Source: Scheffersomyces stipitis CBS 6054
Taxonomy: Eukaryota > Ascomycota > Pichiomycetes > Serinales > Debaryomycetaceae
Assembly (NCBI RefSeq): GCF_000209165.1
Contig: NC_009045.1
Location: forward strand, 806,001-870,000
DNA: 64,000 nucleotides
Direction of reading: 5' to 3'
The notes below the pieces were generated by a model. The model did no database searches. It saw only the letters and a list, made by a program, of their open reading frames with translations, and was not told where the DNA came from. A program made the position numbers and the translations under genes. Shown here piece after piece: positions 28,550-40,300 of the stretch (the stretch's first letter is position 1; every line of letters begins with the position of its first letter).

Positions 28550-30137
28550 TATGAGCGATCTGAAAGTGTGGAAGAAAGGAACACTACGAATTGTGAATAT
28601 GAACTGTGGAATGAGCTGTTTTTCTCAGTAAAAACAGCAACTGTATAGCAAAACAAGGTAAGCTTTGGCTTCAAGAATAGAAGATAAGGATCAACTAAAT
28701 CAACAAGGTTGAACAATGGAGATGAAAAACAGCTTGTGTATCTCAGAGCACGAGAAAAGTTTCAATCAATAATTATTATATCTGAAGAGAAAACATCTTC
28801 ACGCTGCGCACCAAAAGAAAAAATATAGATATTTTTGTCGCTGCACCTGCACAAAGACATACCAAACAAAGAAAGTCACGAGAACGGCGTGTTGGGTTAT
28901 AGACTAGCTCGCACGAAGGGCAATTGCTATAGAGAGAAGTGCTGGTATATGTGGGTGTAAACTGTATAGCCTTTGTAAGGGTTCGAACAGTGGATCTTGT
29001 CGCGTCCTTGGAGAAGCACATGGTTTCGGAATGCCTCGTTATCGCCTTGTTCACAGACACGATTATGAACCTTATTTAGACACTGTACGTGTATGTACTG
29101 CATATACACAAAATTGTGTGGATGCAGCCTGCGCTCAGGCACAACACCTGCATGTGGGCGAAAGTGGTTTGTACTGGACTTGTCTGGATTTTGCAACTAA
29201 AATAGTAGACAATTTTATGGGAGGCTCAAAATCGAATAATGGTTAGACGTGTTCCGACTATTACACGAGTTCAGACCACTCAAGCTCCAAATTGCTGTAG
29301 GGGGGTTTCTCAAGATGGCCATCTACTGCCAATATGAAGAAGAACACCAATCAAGAAGTGACTTTACGAATTCTCCGATATTGATACACTTATAGTGGTT
29401 GTTCCATAAGAAATGTAATAATCTCCATATGGAAGCAATACAATCGATGCTCGTATTTCATACATGCTATACTCAAGTTTCGGTGAAAGTTGATGATACA
29501 GAACCAGCTTAGAAAACGACAACTTGACATCCACGAGTCGATATACCAACATATAAATTATTTAATTACTCAGAAATAATCCAATTGCGCCATCAACTCA
29601 GTCGACATTACTTGTCTATTCCTTCTCCATATCACAGATTTCCTTCTAATATCGTAGATTTCCTTCTACTATCGTAGATTTCCCCGTACTGAACCATTAA
29701 CAAGCAATTGTATCCTGTATATCAACAAATCAATTGGATCTCATCCATAAATTACTGTAGCCCCAATTAAAGAGATAGCCACATGGAACACAGCTACCAA
29801 CAAAATAAAGTATTACTAAAAATTCATAGGCAAATCACCTCTTAATGTAACTTCCTTCGATCATGACTTCCATCCATTTCCAATTTTTTGCAGTCTCCTT
29901 TCCACTCTTCTACTAATACCCCATCGCTAATACTTCAGTCAAAAAGTCGTGTGGTTACCGTTAGACAATTTTTCAATCTTATACAGAGAGAAACAAGATC
30001 AACATTTCACAGCCATTAGGTATCCTTCTTTAACCAGGTTTACATTTCTGAGCTAGCAAAGCTTCCAGAAGACACAGACACGTCACTGTCGTACCCCACC
30101 AACCATCTCCTAAAAGCTCATAGTCGCAAGCATTGCC
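28550..30137. other. 1.6 kb divergent intergenic region GUK1/MTR10
   Basis: Contains short frames on both strands between 28776 and 29246 that I do not recognise, and a 20-bp tandem repeat at 29629-29688. A GGGTTCGAAC sequence at about 28978 resembles a tRNA T-loop, but no clover structure accompanies it. Long for a divergent promoter, so a non-coding RNA or regulatory region is possible. Confidence 0.45.
29629..29688. repeat. 20-bp tandem repeat, three copies
   Basis: The unit is about ATATCGTAGATTTCCTTCTA. Copies 29629-29648, 29649-29668 and 29669-29688 differ at a few bases; copy 2 has the quoted sequence. Lies about 450 bp upstream of MTR10. Confidence 0.85.
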
Positions 30138-33023
30138 ATGGTCGCTGGAGATAACTTACAACAGCTAAAGCTGGCATTGGAGACTATGTACTCCAATGCT
30201 AACCAAAACGATAAAATCAACGCTACCCATTTTCTCGAGACATTCCAAAAATCCCAAGATGCTTGGGAAATCGTCCATACCATTCTCAACGACGCGCATT
30301 TAGATATCCATATTCAGCTCTTTGCCGCCCAGACGTTGCGTTCAAAAGTGACATACGATTTGTCTCAATTGCCAGAGCAGAACTTTGCAACCTTGAAAAA
30401 TTCCATTATTCAATTACTAACGGTGTTTACCGCCAACAACCAACGTCTTGTGCGTACGCAGCTCTGTGTTGCGTTAGCACAGCTTGCATTGCAATATTTG
30501 ACGTGGCAGGATGCTGTGTCGGAAATTGTTACTAAGTTATCGCTGACGGCAACGTACTTGCCCTGTTTGTTGGACTTCTTGAAGATCTTGCCCGAAGAGT
30601 TGTCTGACGTCAAAAAGACATCTTTGTCCGACGATGAGTTCAACACGAGAACTAGAGAATTGATAGAGAACAACGTAGAACAGGTGTTACTCTTGTTGAA
30701 GAACTTGACCGACACTAACTCCAGTAACTCGTCACAAGACTCAATGGTTCTCGACTGTTTGAACTCGTGGATCAAGGAATGTCCCATAGAAAGCATTCTC
30801 CGTATTGATTCTTTAACTTCACTTATCTTCCGTAGTTTAGCCAGCGAAGAAACCTTTGATAAGTCTATTGAATGTCTCTGTACGATTATTAGAGAAACAA
30901 GAGACATCGACAACCATGAGCTCATCGAAGCCTTATACAAACAGATCATCGAGTTGAACTCGTTTATGCATGCTAACCCTGATAGACTTGAAGATCCCGA
31001 AACATTTGACGGTTTGTCACGTTTGTATGTGGAAGCCGGCGAGTCGTGGCATGTTCTTATCGCCAAGAACCCGAAGCACTTCAAGCCGTTGGTGTTAATC
31101 CTTTTGGAAATCTGTAAATACCAAGACGACTTGGACATCGTCAAGTACACATTCTATTTCTGGCACTTGTTGAAGCAGTTGCTCACCATTTCCAAGTTCC
31201 AGGAATCAAAGGAAGAGTTGGCAGATATCTTTGCCAATTTAATCACCATCATAATAAAGCATTTAACCTACCCCATAACTGGAAATGACCACGACCTTTT
31301 CAATGGTGATAGAGAACAGGAAGACAAGTTCAAAGAGTTCCGTTACGAAATGGGGGACGTTCTCAAAGACTGCTGTGCAGTAGTAGGACCCTCGAAGGCT
31401 TTGAGCATTCCCTTCCACCAGATCCAGACCATTTTATCCTCAAACATGCCTTCGACCAACTGGCAGCACTTAGAGGCACCTTTGTTTTCCATGAGAGCCA
31501 TGGCTAAGGAAGTTTCTACCAAAGAGAAAGTCATGTTGCCTACTATCATGTCATTTCTTGTGCAGTTGCCGGAACATCCAAAGGTCAGGTATGCAGCTAC
31601 ATTAGTATTGGGACGGTATACCGAATGGACAGCCAAGAATCCGGGATTTTTGGAACCACAATTGAACTACATTATCAAGGGCTTTGAGATTGTCAGCTCC
31701 AACAGCGCAGACGAACAGGGAAAACACGACATTATCATTGCTGCTTCTCGAGCCTTGATGTATTTTTGTCAGGATTGTTCCGAATTGTTGGTCAGTTATT
31801 TGGAACAGTTGTACATGTTGTATGGGCAAGTTCGTGACCAACTTGACTTGGAATCAACGTACGAACTAGTTGATGGTTTGGCCCATGTAATTTTGAAGTT
31901 ACCAACGGAAAACTTGTACACCACTACAGAAATGTTCATTTCGCCAACTTTGCAGACTTTAAATCAATTGCTCGTAGCTGGTGAAAATGAAGCGAACTCC
32001 AAGTCTGTTGCTGATCAAATTGAGGTTTTGACAAAGTTCATATATGTCTTGAAGGCTAACAATTTCAGTAAGCCTGATAGCCCTATTGCACGTTTATTCA
32101 TAGAAAAGATATGGCCAGCTATTTCTCAATTGTTGGCTGCATATGGTAAGTCGGTCATTGCAAGTGAGAGAATTTTGAAGTTAGTCAAGTCAGGAATTCA
32201 ATCCCAGAGCACATATTTGAACAGTCTTTTGCCCGAAATGGCTACCTTGTTGATTCAGGGCTTCCAGCAGTCACACTATGGGTGCTATCTTTGGGTATCT
32301 GGGGTTTTGATCAGAGAATACGGTGATGAGTATACCTCGGAAGATATCAAGGATGCTGTCTACAGATTTGGTATGGAACAATGCTCGTATTTCTTTAACC
32401 TATTGTTCAATACCAATGAAGAGGGAGTTCGTGCCATGTCGGACGTTGTAGAGGATTACTTCCGTATGATGAACGACTTGCTTATGTTTTACCCGTTTAA
32501 GGTGATAGCCAACCAGGACTTATTAAAGTCTACTCTCAAGGCATCGTTATTGACTTTGAATCTGATCAACGAGTTCAACCCAATCATTTCATGTATACAC
32601 TTCCTTGTAGACTTGGTATCATGGGGATTGCCTAGCCCTCCAATTTCGTTCTTTGATGAGAGCGACTTGACTATTCCCAGACACGGCATGCAACAGTTTC
32701 TCGTTAGCGAGAATAACGGAGGAGAGTTGTTGAGAGTGGTGTTGAATGGCTTGATTTTTAAGTTCAACAACGATATTCAGCAGGACACCAACGACTTGAT
32801 TCTCAAGATCTTGGTAGCTGTTCCAGATAAAAATATTTCTATAGGCTGGTTGCATGAAGTGGTGAAGGCTTTACCCAACGTCAACCAGAAAGAGATCAGT
32901 AAGCTTATGGATACAGTTTCAGTGGCATTGCCAAACAAGGACAATAGAAGAGTGAGGTCTGCGCTTCGTGACTTTGTCAACTGGTACAGCCGTAAGAACG
33001 TGACACCCAGAAGTGAATTCTAG
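30138..33023 (+). CDS. MTR10: Nuclear import receptor Mtr10 (transportin-SR / importin-13 family)
   Basis: Protein of 961 aa, close to the family length. The N terminus carries the importin-beta N-like region with S-Q-D-A-W-E-I-V-H, I-Q-L-F-A-A-Q-T-L-R-S-K and R-T-Q-L-C-V-A-L-A-Q-L-A. L-P-C-L-L-D-F-L-K-I-L-P-E-E follows, and the rest is HEAT-like repeats to the end. Mtr10 imports the SR-like protein Npl3 and is linked to tRNA retrograde import and telomerase RNA trafficking. One uninterrupted exon. Confidence 0.93.
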   Translation: MVAGDNLQQLKLALETMYSNANQNDKINATHFLETFQKSQDAWEIVHTILNDAHLDIHIQLFAAQTLRSKVTYDLSQLPEQNFATLKNSIIQLLTVFTANNQRLVRTQLCVALAQLALQYLTWQDAVSEIVTKLSLTATYLPCLLDFLKILPEELSDVKKTSLSDDEFNTRTRELIENNVEQVLLLLKNLTDTNSSNSSQDSMVLDCLNSWIKECPIESILRIDSLTSLIFRSLASEETFDKSIECLCTIIRETRDIDNHELIEALYKQIIELNSFMHANPDRLEDPETFDGLSRLYVEAGESWHVLIAKNPKHFKPLVLILLEICKYQDDLDIVKYTFYFWHLLKQLLTISKFQESKEELADIFANLITIIIKHLTYPITGNDHDLFNGDREQEDKFKEFRYEMGDVLKDCCAVVGPSKALSIPFHQIQTILSSNMPSTNWQHLEAPLFSMRAMAKEVSTKEKVMLPTIMSFLVQLPEHPKVRYAATLVLGRYTEWTAKNPGFLEPQLNYIIKGFEIVSSNSADEQGKHDIIIAASRALMYFCQDCSELLVSYLEQLYMLYGQVRDQLDLESTYELVDGLAHVILKLPTENLYTTTEMFISPTLQTLNQLLVAGENEANSKSVADQIEVLTKFIYVLKANNFSKPDSPIARLFIEKIWPAISQLLAAYGKSVIASERILKLVKSGIQSQSTYLNSLLPEMATLLIQGFQQSHYGCYLWVSGVLIREYGDEYTSEDIKDAVYRFGMEQCSYFFNLLFNTNEEGVRAMSDVVEDYFRMMNDLLMFYPFKVIANQDLLKSTLKASLLTLNLINEFNPIISCIHFLVDLVSWGLPSPPISFFDESDLTIPRHGMQQFLVSENNGGELLRVVLNGLIFKFNNDIQQDTNDLILKILVAVPDKNISIGWLHEVVKALPNVNQKEISKLMDTVSVALPNKDNRRVRSALRDFVNWYSRKNVTPRSEF

Positions 33024-34954
33024 GTGGAAATCTACAGACTAAAAGGGAATCATACGTCAAAAGTTATAGTTAATGGATACTAGATAGAGAAGATGTAGAG
33101 GAGAGAGAGGTTGTGAATAGAATGAGCCACCACGGAGACAAGGGTCATTATAGATTAGAGGAAGACAGCTAAAGAAGGACTTGGAGATGCAGCTGGTTCG
33201 GTGGTATTCAGAGCTCCACTAGCTGCGAATCCAAAAGGTCTTAAAACAGTAATTCCAATTCGAGAGAGAAATGGTAGCAATGACGTTGACGAGCATATTT
33301 GCATACAAGATAGCATAGACTACACAGTCGAAGACTCCAGTGATGAACAAAGCGTGTTTGTGGAATGTGGATATTTGCAAGAAAGAGGAAATGACATCCT
33401 GGAGAGAACGGTACAGACAGAAAATATAGGGAGAAAGGATGGAGACAGAATAGAGACAGAATAGAGCACAATAGAGACAATATAGACTGGTAGAGACGGA
33501 AAATAAACAAAGACAATATAAACAGGTAGAGCAATAGAGACAGATGGGTTTGCGGAATGATAATAAGATCATATTTGCTCGGTTTGTAAGAGTAGAATTC
33601 GTAAAGGGAAAATGAAACAGAATACGACAATAGCTTATAGAATGTATTTGTGATACAGTTAAAGTAGAGTAGACAAGATATTATCAAATATTCTACCCCA
33701 ATTCAGCCTGGCAATTTTCCAATAAGCTACATGCTAAATTGAACACCATACTACTCCAATTGCCACACGACCATAGCAATTTCTACGACTCACTACCAAA
33801 ATTCACAACAATGGCACAATCAACTGGCTGACCTCGTGCTGGGAGTCCTTCCCGTCAATCGTACCACAATCCCCACCGTGTGTTTGTTATGAAACACGAT
33901 CTCGCGGTGATGCAATACCCGATAATTACAAGCAGGAACCACAGACAACCAGATAAAGCTTTTGGATAACGTGCCGTGGCAATTAGTTGAGAATTGAATC
34001 TAGAAAAGAGAGTCTCTACGGGTTGCGGATCTAATGTTGACGTCTGTCAGAAGCCTGAAGTCCTGGTAAATTATGAGACGAGGTTATGAGCTTATGGACT
34101 CTGTAGAAATGTTAGAGTCCACCTGAAGTTGTGTCTTGCAACGGTTGGTTTTGTTACTATTTTGTATGCGATGCGGTTCCATAATCTTTTTTTGCATTTC
34201 CATATTCATGCCGCAGCGGTGTCTGCAGGCTCCTCCAGTTCAGACAGAAAACCCAGTAAGTCACAGATCCGCAATTGCATCACACGATGTTTGCTCATTA
34301 GACCCTACGGCATCTCACATACCCCTCCAGCGACCTGCCTTGGCCTGTCACTGTCTAAACACCTCTAAACCAGGTTATTCCAGGTTATCCCAACGACCAG
34401 TACAGACATGCCTCGTAATCCTTCAGCAGACAGTAGTTAATTTTCTACATATGCAGTGCAGACACTTATCACAACCTGGCAATGACTGCGTCTTTGCTTA
34501 TCTCATGAAATTCGATGCCACTTCCAAGCGTGCCACCATACATAGCTTAGGTGGTACCATTGTATCAGCCTTCTGCCATTTCCAGTCTCAAGTAAACGGT
34601 GCCGCCCCAGAGGTTCCCTTTGTTTGCCCATTCTGCTTCCAGTAGCCGGCATTCCTAATTCAGGTTGACTGTCCGGCATGTCCCTTATATGTAGTCCCGC
34701 CTGTCCCAAATAGGCAGGTGGCTGCCTCGAGAAAAGCGTGTCTGTTTTGATTTTGGCTGCGATAATAATCACAATCTGCTGCCACTTTTGCAATCTTGAC
34801 GAAATGAGAAATTTTTCACAGTATCATTTCTCGTCTCCTCTGCCTGAGATTCAGCTTTCAGTGGTATATATTGGAGCCCGGGTCCCTCGTGAAACTAATA
34901 AAAATCTTGTTTTCTTTCTTCAGCACAACTCCAACTACTTGTCTTTCGTTAATA
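33024..34954. other. 1.9 kb upstream region of the wall-protein gene
   Basis: Holds a degenerate AATAGAGACA-type repeat (33441-33545) near the MTR10 end. The rest is moderately GC-rich with short frames (for example 34136-34645) that look spurious. A TATATA at 34865-34870 lies about 85 bp before the ATG at 34955. Such long upstream regions are common for strongly regulated cell-wall genes. Confidence 0.5.
33441..33545. repeat. Degenerate AATAGAGACA-type repeat
   Basis: About eight imperfect occurrences of a AGAGACA(G/A)AATA unit over about 105 bp, spaced 8-20 bp. The copies have diverged; exact unit borders cannot be set by eye. Confidence 0.55.
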
Positions 34955-35236
34955 ATGCAATTCTCTACTGTCGCCCTCATCGCTGCCATTGCTGCTACCG
35001 TCTCCGCTGGTAACTCCACCGAGATCGCTACCGCCACTGTCTACTCCCTGACTGTGGTCACCATCACTGACTGCCCACCAGAAGTCACCTCTTGTCCTGC
35101 CAGAGTTGTCACCACTTCTGTTCCAGTCAACTCCACCGCCGCTCCATCCAACGTCACCACCTTCGAAGGTGCTGCCGCTAGACAATACGCTGCTGGTGCC
35201 GCTGTCTTGGCTGCCGGTGCTTTGTTGGCTTTGTAA
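34955..35236 (+). CDS. Small GPI-anchored-type cell-wall protein
   Basis: Protein of 93 aa. Signal peptide (1-18, ending V-S-A), then a Thr/Ser-rich body with N-glycosylation sites at about 20, 59 and 66. A two-Cys motif (I-T-D-C-P-P-E-V-T-S-C-P) at 40 and 47 follows, and a C-terminal hydrophobic tail (about 77-93) fits a GPI attachment signal. Strong codon bias (GCT, GCC, ACC, TCC, GTC) implies very high expression. V-T-I-T-D-C segments of this kind occur in yeast wall proteins. The exact orthologue is not recognised. Frame upstream of the ATG is open but has no signal-peptide-like start. Confidence 0.7.
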   Translation: MQFSTVALIAAIAATVSAGNSTEIATATVYSLTVVTITDCPPEVTSCPARVVTTSVPVNSTAAPSNVTTFEGAAARQYAAGAAVLAAGALLAL

Positions 35237-35968
35237 GCTGATTAAATGACCTTATAAAACTTCCATTTAATTCTTGTTTACAGATGTTGATACCCGTTGA
35301 TATAAACTTTTTAAACTGTTCGCTTTTTTAATTTATGGTGTATTATTTAAATTTCCTAGTTCTGTAGAGCATTTATATTCGCACGGTATAAATAGGTATT
35401 TATTGAAACATAATAAAGGAAGAAAGTGAATTTATATTAGAAACCAAGCTTAATGATTGTAATAAGTGGGAGATGTCAACCATGTAGAAATAGTATTAAT
35501 GGGATCTCACAGCAATGAACGAAAGGTTGTATTTTTTTGAACTTTAATTTGGTTTTAGAGGCATGGATTTTTGTGTTTATGTTCGCCTGTTTAGGACAAT
35601 CTGTTATCACGAAAACAAATCAACGGATGAAACAGAGTATCATGTCGCTGTCTGTATTTCGAAATTTAGTAAAAGGCTGCAGAAAAGCTGCATGAAATGA
35701 CAAATTCTGAAATCAATTCTAAGGAAATGGAAAACAAGGACGCAAGATTTCTCTATGATCAGGAAAGAACAAAATCACAAGTCATAAAATCGAAATAGCT
35801 TTAGTGGGAAGTAGAGAGAGCAGCAGCAGCGGCATTTTTGGCAACCGAAGACAAGACTTACTTCTAGTAGAAGCAAACGAAATAAACCTAGGAGTAGAAT
35901 ATTCAGAGCCTTATCCATAACTCGCTCTTCACAGCTTGCGGCAATCGTACAAGACCATCCCTTGCCTC
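35237..35968. other. Convergent intergenic region
   Basis: About 730 bp, AT-rich 3' spacer between the wall-protein gene and the OP4-like gene. No repeats or RNA gene recognised. Confidence 0.4.
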
Positions 35969-36853
35969 CTATTTCTCCATTAACTGATACAGGTATGTTT
36001 TGGTATTCGCATCACGCCTGTAGACTTTTGGTGGGGTTGCGATGAGATCCTTAGGGTTGATCGATCCATCAGCAATTAAATGAGGAAGCAATTCCCTGAT
36101 TAAGGCAACAACGCCTCCTCTGGTCTCTTCATCAGTAAGTGAAAACTTGATAACATCAACAGCAAGACCTGAGTCCTTCAAGGCTACGAAAATGTCTTCA
36201 AATGGAATGACATCCCTTTCCAACAAGTCGGCAGCAATGTCGACTACTCCTTCTCTAACTTCATCGTCTGTGAGGGACATCTTGATAATGGAGTTTATCA
36301 ACCCAGACCTCTTTAAAGAAACGAACACTTTAACCAACAAATCTTCAACGAGGTCTCTTTTGACTAGAGAAGACCCCTTTCCAAACCAGCCTTTGAGTTT
36401 ATTGACCAAACCCTTCTTCGTTTCTCCTTTTCCTTCTTCGTCGTCGTCTTCCTCTTCATTGTCTTCCTCTTCATTGTCTTCTCCATCGTCGTCACCATTT
36501 TCTTCTTCTTTGTCCAAGTCATCTTTAGTCGGTTCTTTTTCCTTCTCATTCTTCTTGTTCTCGCCTTTCTTAATTTCTTCGACTCTTTTAATGTTTGCCA
36601 AAACTTCCTTCAATATCTTCACAAAATTGATTGTCTTCGTCTTACCATTCTTTACCCACCCCAACAAACCTGCCATATGCACTTCTGAGTCCAAGTCATT
36701 ACTAGAGACACCAACTTCTCCGAGGAGCGTAGTAGGAAGTAATTCCAGTGTGCTGTCTGCAATAGAATTATTCATGCCAATTGGCAGAATAGCAGCTGCG
36801 TTTGCCAATTCATTAACGGCGAAGGTAGCTAATAAAATGCAGTGCAATCTCAT
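35969..36853 (-). CDS. Secreted repeat protein resembling Candida OP4-like proteins
   Basis: Protein of 294 aa. A hydrophobic N terminus (about 1-20, ending N-A-A-A) acts as a signal peptide. Residues about 110-141 form an almost pure Asp/Glu tract. Residues 169-212 and 218-261 are a tandem duplication with shared pattern S-L-T-D-(D/E)-E-x-R-x-G-V-V and S-G-L. K-R (165-166) and R-R (279-280) precede D-L-V and D-A-N, so Kex2-type processing could release the 167-278 segment. The layout recalls the opaque-phase OP4-like proteins of the CTG clade, from memory; identity is tentative. An antisense frame over the same DNA is a shadow. Confidence 0.55.
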   Translation of the reverse strand: MRLHCILLATFAVNELANAAAILPIGMNNSIADSTLELLPTTLLGEVGVSSNDLDSEVHMAGLLGWVKNGKTKTINFVKILKEVLANIKRVEEIKKGENKKNEKEKEPTKDDLDKEEENGDDDGEDNEEEDNEEEDDDEEGKGETKKGLVNKLKGWFGKGSSLVKRDLVEDLLVKVFVSLKRSGLINSIIKMSLTDDEVREGVVDIAADLLERDVIPFEDIFVALKDSGLAVDVIKFSLTDEETRGGVVALIRELLPHLIADGSINPKDLIATPPKVYRRDANTKTYLYQLMEK

Positions 36854-37357
36854 CTTTTTCTCAAATTTTGCTTAATTTGTGCAGACAGTTAAGAATGACT
36901 ACTGTAAAGAAACAAATTAAGTGGGCCAAAGACAAAAGGAATAAGTAGATGTTATATATGCAATTGGTTCTATAACTATATTCACCAGCCGCAAATGTTT
37001 TGTTATCATAGGCAGAATAGAAATTTGTACTTAGCGAAACACATTTGGATGCAAAAAAGAAAGCGCAGCACCTACAGGTAAAATGGGTGCAAAATTTTTG
37101 TACGATGACACAAAACTGCAATAGATGATGAAGTACGTCATCGTATCTTTAAAAGAAGTACACTTCAAAAGGATAATGTCTATTACAATAAGTTCCCTAG
37201 CGTAGCAAATAACAGAAATTTGCCCAAACTTTCCCCTTATACTTGTGCTGCAAACAGATGCACTACAAGTTTCTCAAAAAAATTCTATATTCAAACATTT
37301 CTATATTCATAAGTTCATAACGTAATTAGGGTTTCTCTATTCCAAATTTACAAATTC
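36854..37357. other. Intergenic region CCC2-OP4-like
   Basis: About 500 bp, AT-rich; probable promoter of the OP4-like gene and CCC2 3' end. Confidence 0.4.
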
Positions 37358-40300
37358 CTAATGAGATGCATTAGGAACTAATTCGTACGTGGTACTGGAA
37401 TGAGAATACCTTCCAATATTAAATGTAGTCAAAAATTTGCCAACTCTATACTTGGACTTTCCATTTCTCTTGACAGCATTAAAATCTTCTAATGTTCCTG
37501 TTTTCAAGCTGAATTCTTCAGATTTAGCGTCATTTTCGAGGTCGACTTTCCAAGAAACATGTTTGAAGGAAGTATTTGGTGCTTTCCATCTCTTTAAGAG
37601 CAACGAACTCAAAACGACACTGACAGAACTTAACATCATGGCACCAGCAGCGGCAATTGGAGGAAGCATGACATTAAATGGGAGGAAACAGCCCATTGCA
37701 AACGGTAACATAATCATGTTGTAGACTGCCGCCCAAACAAAGTTGATTTTGATTCTTCTGAATGTAGCATTAGAAATATTCAATGCATTTAACACTCCAC
37801 TCAAGTCAACGTGACCTTGATTACCACCAATCAAAACGATATCAGCTGACTCAATGGCAATATCAGTGCCTGAGCTTATAGCCATACCAATGTCGGCTTG
37901 AGCAAGTGCTGGTGCGTCATTAATACCATCTCCTACAAATGCAATACCTACATTCTTGTCACCACCAAGACGTTCCTTAATATCAACAATGATAGCGTCT
38001 TTGTGAACAGGAGAAACCTCGCTGAAAATATTAGACTCTGGAATTCCAACTTCCAAACCAATTCTGCGGGCTGCAGAGTTGCTGTCACCAGTCACCATAC
38101 CAACTTGATATCCTTCAACTGTTTTCAAATAATGAATCACTTCCTTAGCATTAGGTTTCAAGCTATCTGTAAATTCCAAGTATCCAGCGTATTGACCGTT
38201 TATAATGACAAACGACAAGGTATTGACTGAGTTCAGAATGGAATCCGTGCTACTTGAAAAATGCTCATGAATGACTTGCAGCAAATCAGGAAACATTTCA
38301 TCCACCATTCTATGATTTCCTACGTGGACATCGTACTTTGCAGCATTTGGCAATTGCACATTTGCTTTGATACCCAAACCCATCAACACTTTGAATTCGC
38401 TGATAGATGAATCAAAAATATCTTCATCAAAATTAAGACTAAGCTTTCCTTTTGCAGATTTGCAAATAGCTCTGCCAACAGGATGTTCGGAATTGCTTTC
38501 TACGGAGCCTACCAAAGTCCACCAGTCATTTTCGCTAAGGTTAGAAGTGGAGATTTGTTTGTACTTTACCAATGTCATGTCACCGGTAGTTAAGGTACCT
38601 GTCTTATCAAAGAGAATCACATTGATGGAGTTGGCCCTCTCCAAGATATCAGCTCCTTTGATGAGCACTCCATGAGAGGCGCCAATTCCAGTACCTACCA
38701 TGACAGCAGTTGGAGCAGCCAATCCAAGAGCACAAGGACAGGCAACTACAATGACCGAGATTGCGATTTTCAAACAAACAAAGAACTTACCGTTCTCATC
38801 CTTGGTGAAAGCCATAGGCAACTTGTCCTGGTTGTAGCAAAGAACAACCCAAAACGCAAAGGTGATAGCAGCAAGCAACAAAACTACAGGCACAAATCTA
38901 GCCGCTATGTAATCGGAGAATCTCTGAACCGGAGCCTTATTGACTTGCGACTCTTTTACCAAGTTAATAATTTGTTGCAAGCGAGACTTCTTTCCGGCTC
39001 TGACGACCTTCATGTGGATCAAACCAGAACCATTAATTGAGCCTCCAATTACCTGCTCATTCTTCAGTTTATATACTGGCAATGATTCTCCAGTGATAAT
39101 TGACTCGTCGATTTCAGAAGCACCATACACTACAATACCATCGGCAGGCACTTTTGCTCCTGGTAAAACTACAGCAATGTCGTTAGACTGGAGCAAGTCT
39201 ATGCTGACATTTTTAGTTGGGAAATCCAACATGGAACTGGCTACATCGCTTTTTGTTTCAAACTCTTGCTGTTTGAGGAACGATTCATAACTTGCAGTAT
39301 CACTTACAATGGTACAGTTGGTTGGTGTCAAAGAAAGTAACTTGGACAAGGCTGTGGAGGTGGCACCCTTAGCCTTATTCTCCAACCATTTACCAAACGA
39401 TATGAACAAGATAAGCATGCAAGCAGTGTCAAACAACAATTTTGGAGGTCCCATTTCCTGACCTGACCATACACTCAATACGAGCGATATGGCCGAAAAG
39501 ATGAAGGAAACCAGAGAAGAAATACAAACTAATACGTCCATAGTAGCGTTTTTCCCACCGTTCTTGACAAAATAAAGAAACTTCTTGTTAAATACAGCTC
39601 CCAACTTGAATTGCACTGGAACAGCTAGCACAAACTGAAGGAGAGATACAACATACAACCCAGGGAATATCATCATGTGCTTCCAGAAAGGAATCTTCTG
39701 CGTATTGGATAGCACGATAACCGGAATCCCCAAGAACAATGCCTGAAAGAAATTGTTTCTCCAGTACTGAATATCTTTAACACGAGATAGTAATCTGAGC
39801 TGAGAAACAGACGATTGGTCAACAGAGTTGATGATGATGAAGTGGATGTCTGTCGCTATATCGTTGAGACCGTCAACCAAGAATCTTATTCCAATGAGCA
39901 GAGGATCGTACGTTATTTGAAGTTCGTCGATGAGATTCTCTTCGTTTTCAGGAATTTCTTGCGGAGATACCACCGATCTTACAGTGGAGGAATTGACATA
40001 CGTGGAAGAGGGAATATTAGCTCTTTCCGGCGAATATTTGAATGCTAGGTTGAAGTCTATAATCCCAGGTACACTGTTGAGGTACGCTTCGATATTGAAC
40101 TGAAGACTTGTGGTGTCAGTCAGCTCAGAGATTCCGTAGATTTGCAAACTGATTTCGTCTGGCTCATTGACATCCTCGTACGAAATCACGTTCTTGTGAA
40201 CAGTTTTGGTTACTTCAGCACCAAATCCACAGTCCTCTATCAAAGACTTGATTTCATCCGGCAGTATTGCTTCAGAATGACACACCCGGGCTTCTTCGGT

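Noticed and set aside
28970..29000. GGGTTCGAAC resembling a tRNA T-arm
   Set aside because: No matching acceptor, D-arm or anticodon arm at the right spacing.
34136..34645. 169-codon frame upstream of the wall-protein gene
   Set aside because: Cys/His/Gln-rich odd composition and no recognisable domain; overlaps other frames of similar quality.
36147..36875. 242-codon antisense frame over the OP4-like gene
   Set aside because: Ser-rich reverse complement of the Asp/Glu tract; a shadow of the real gene.
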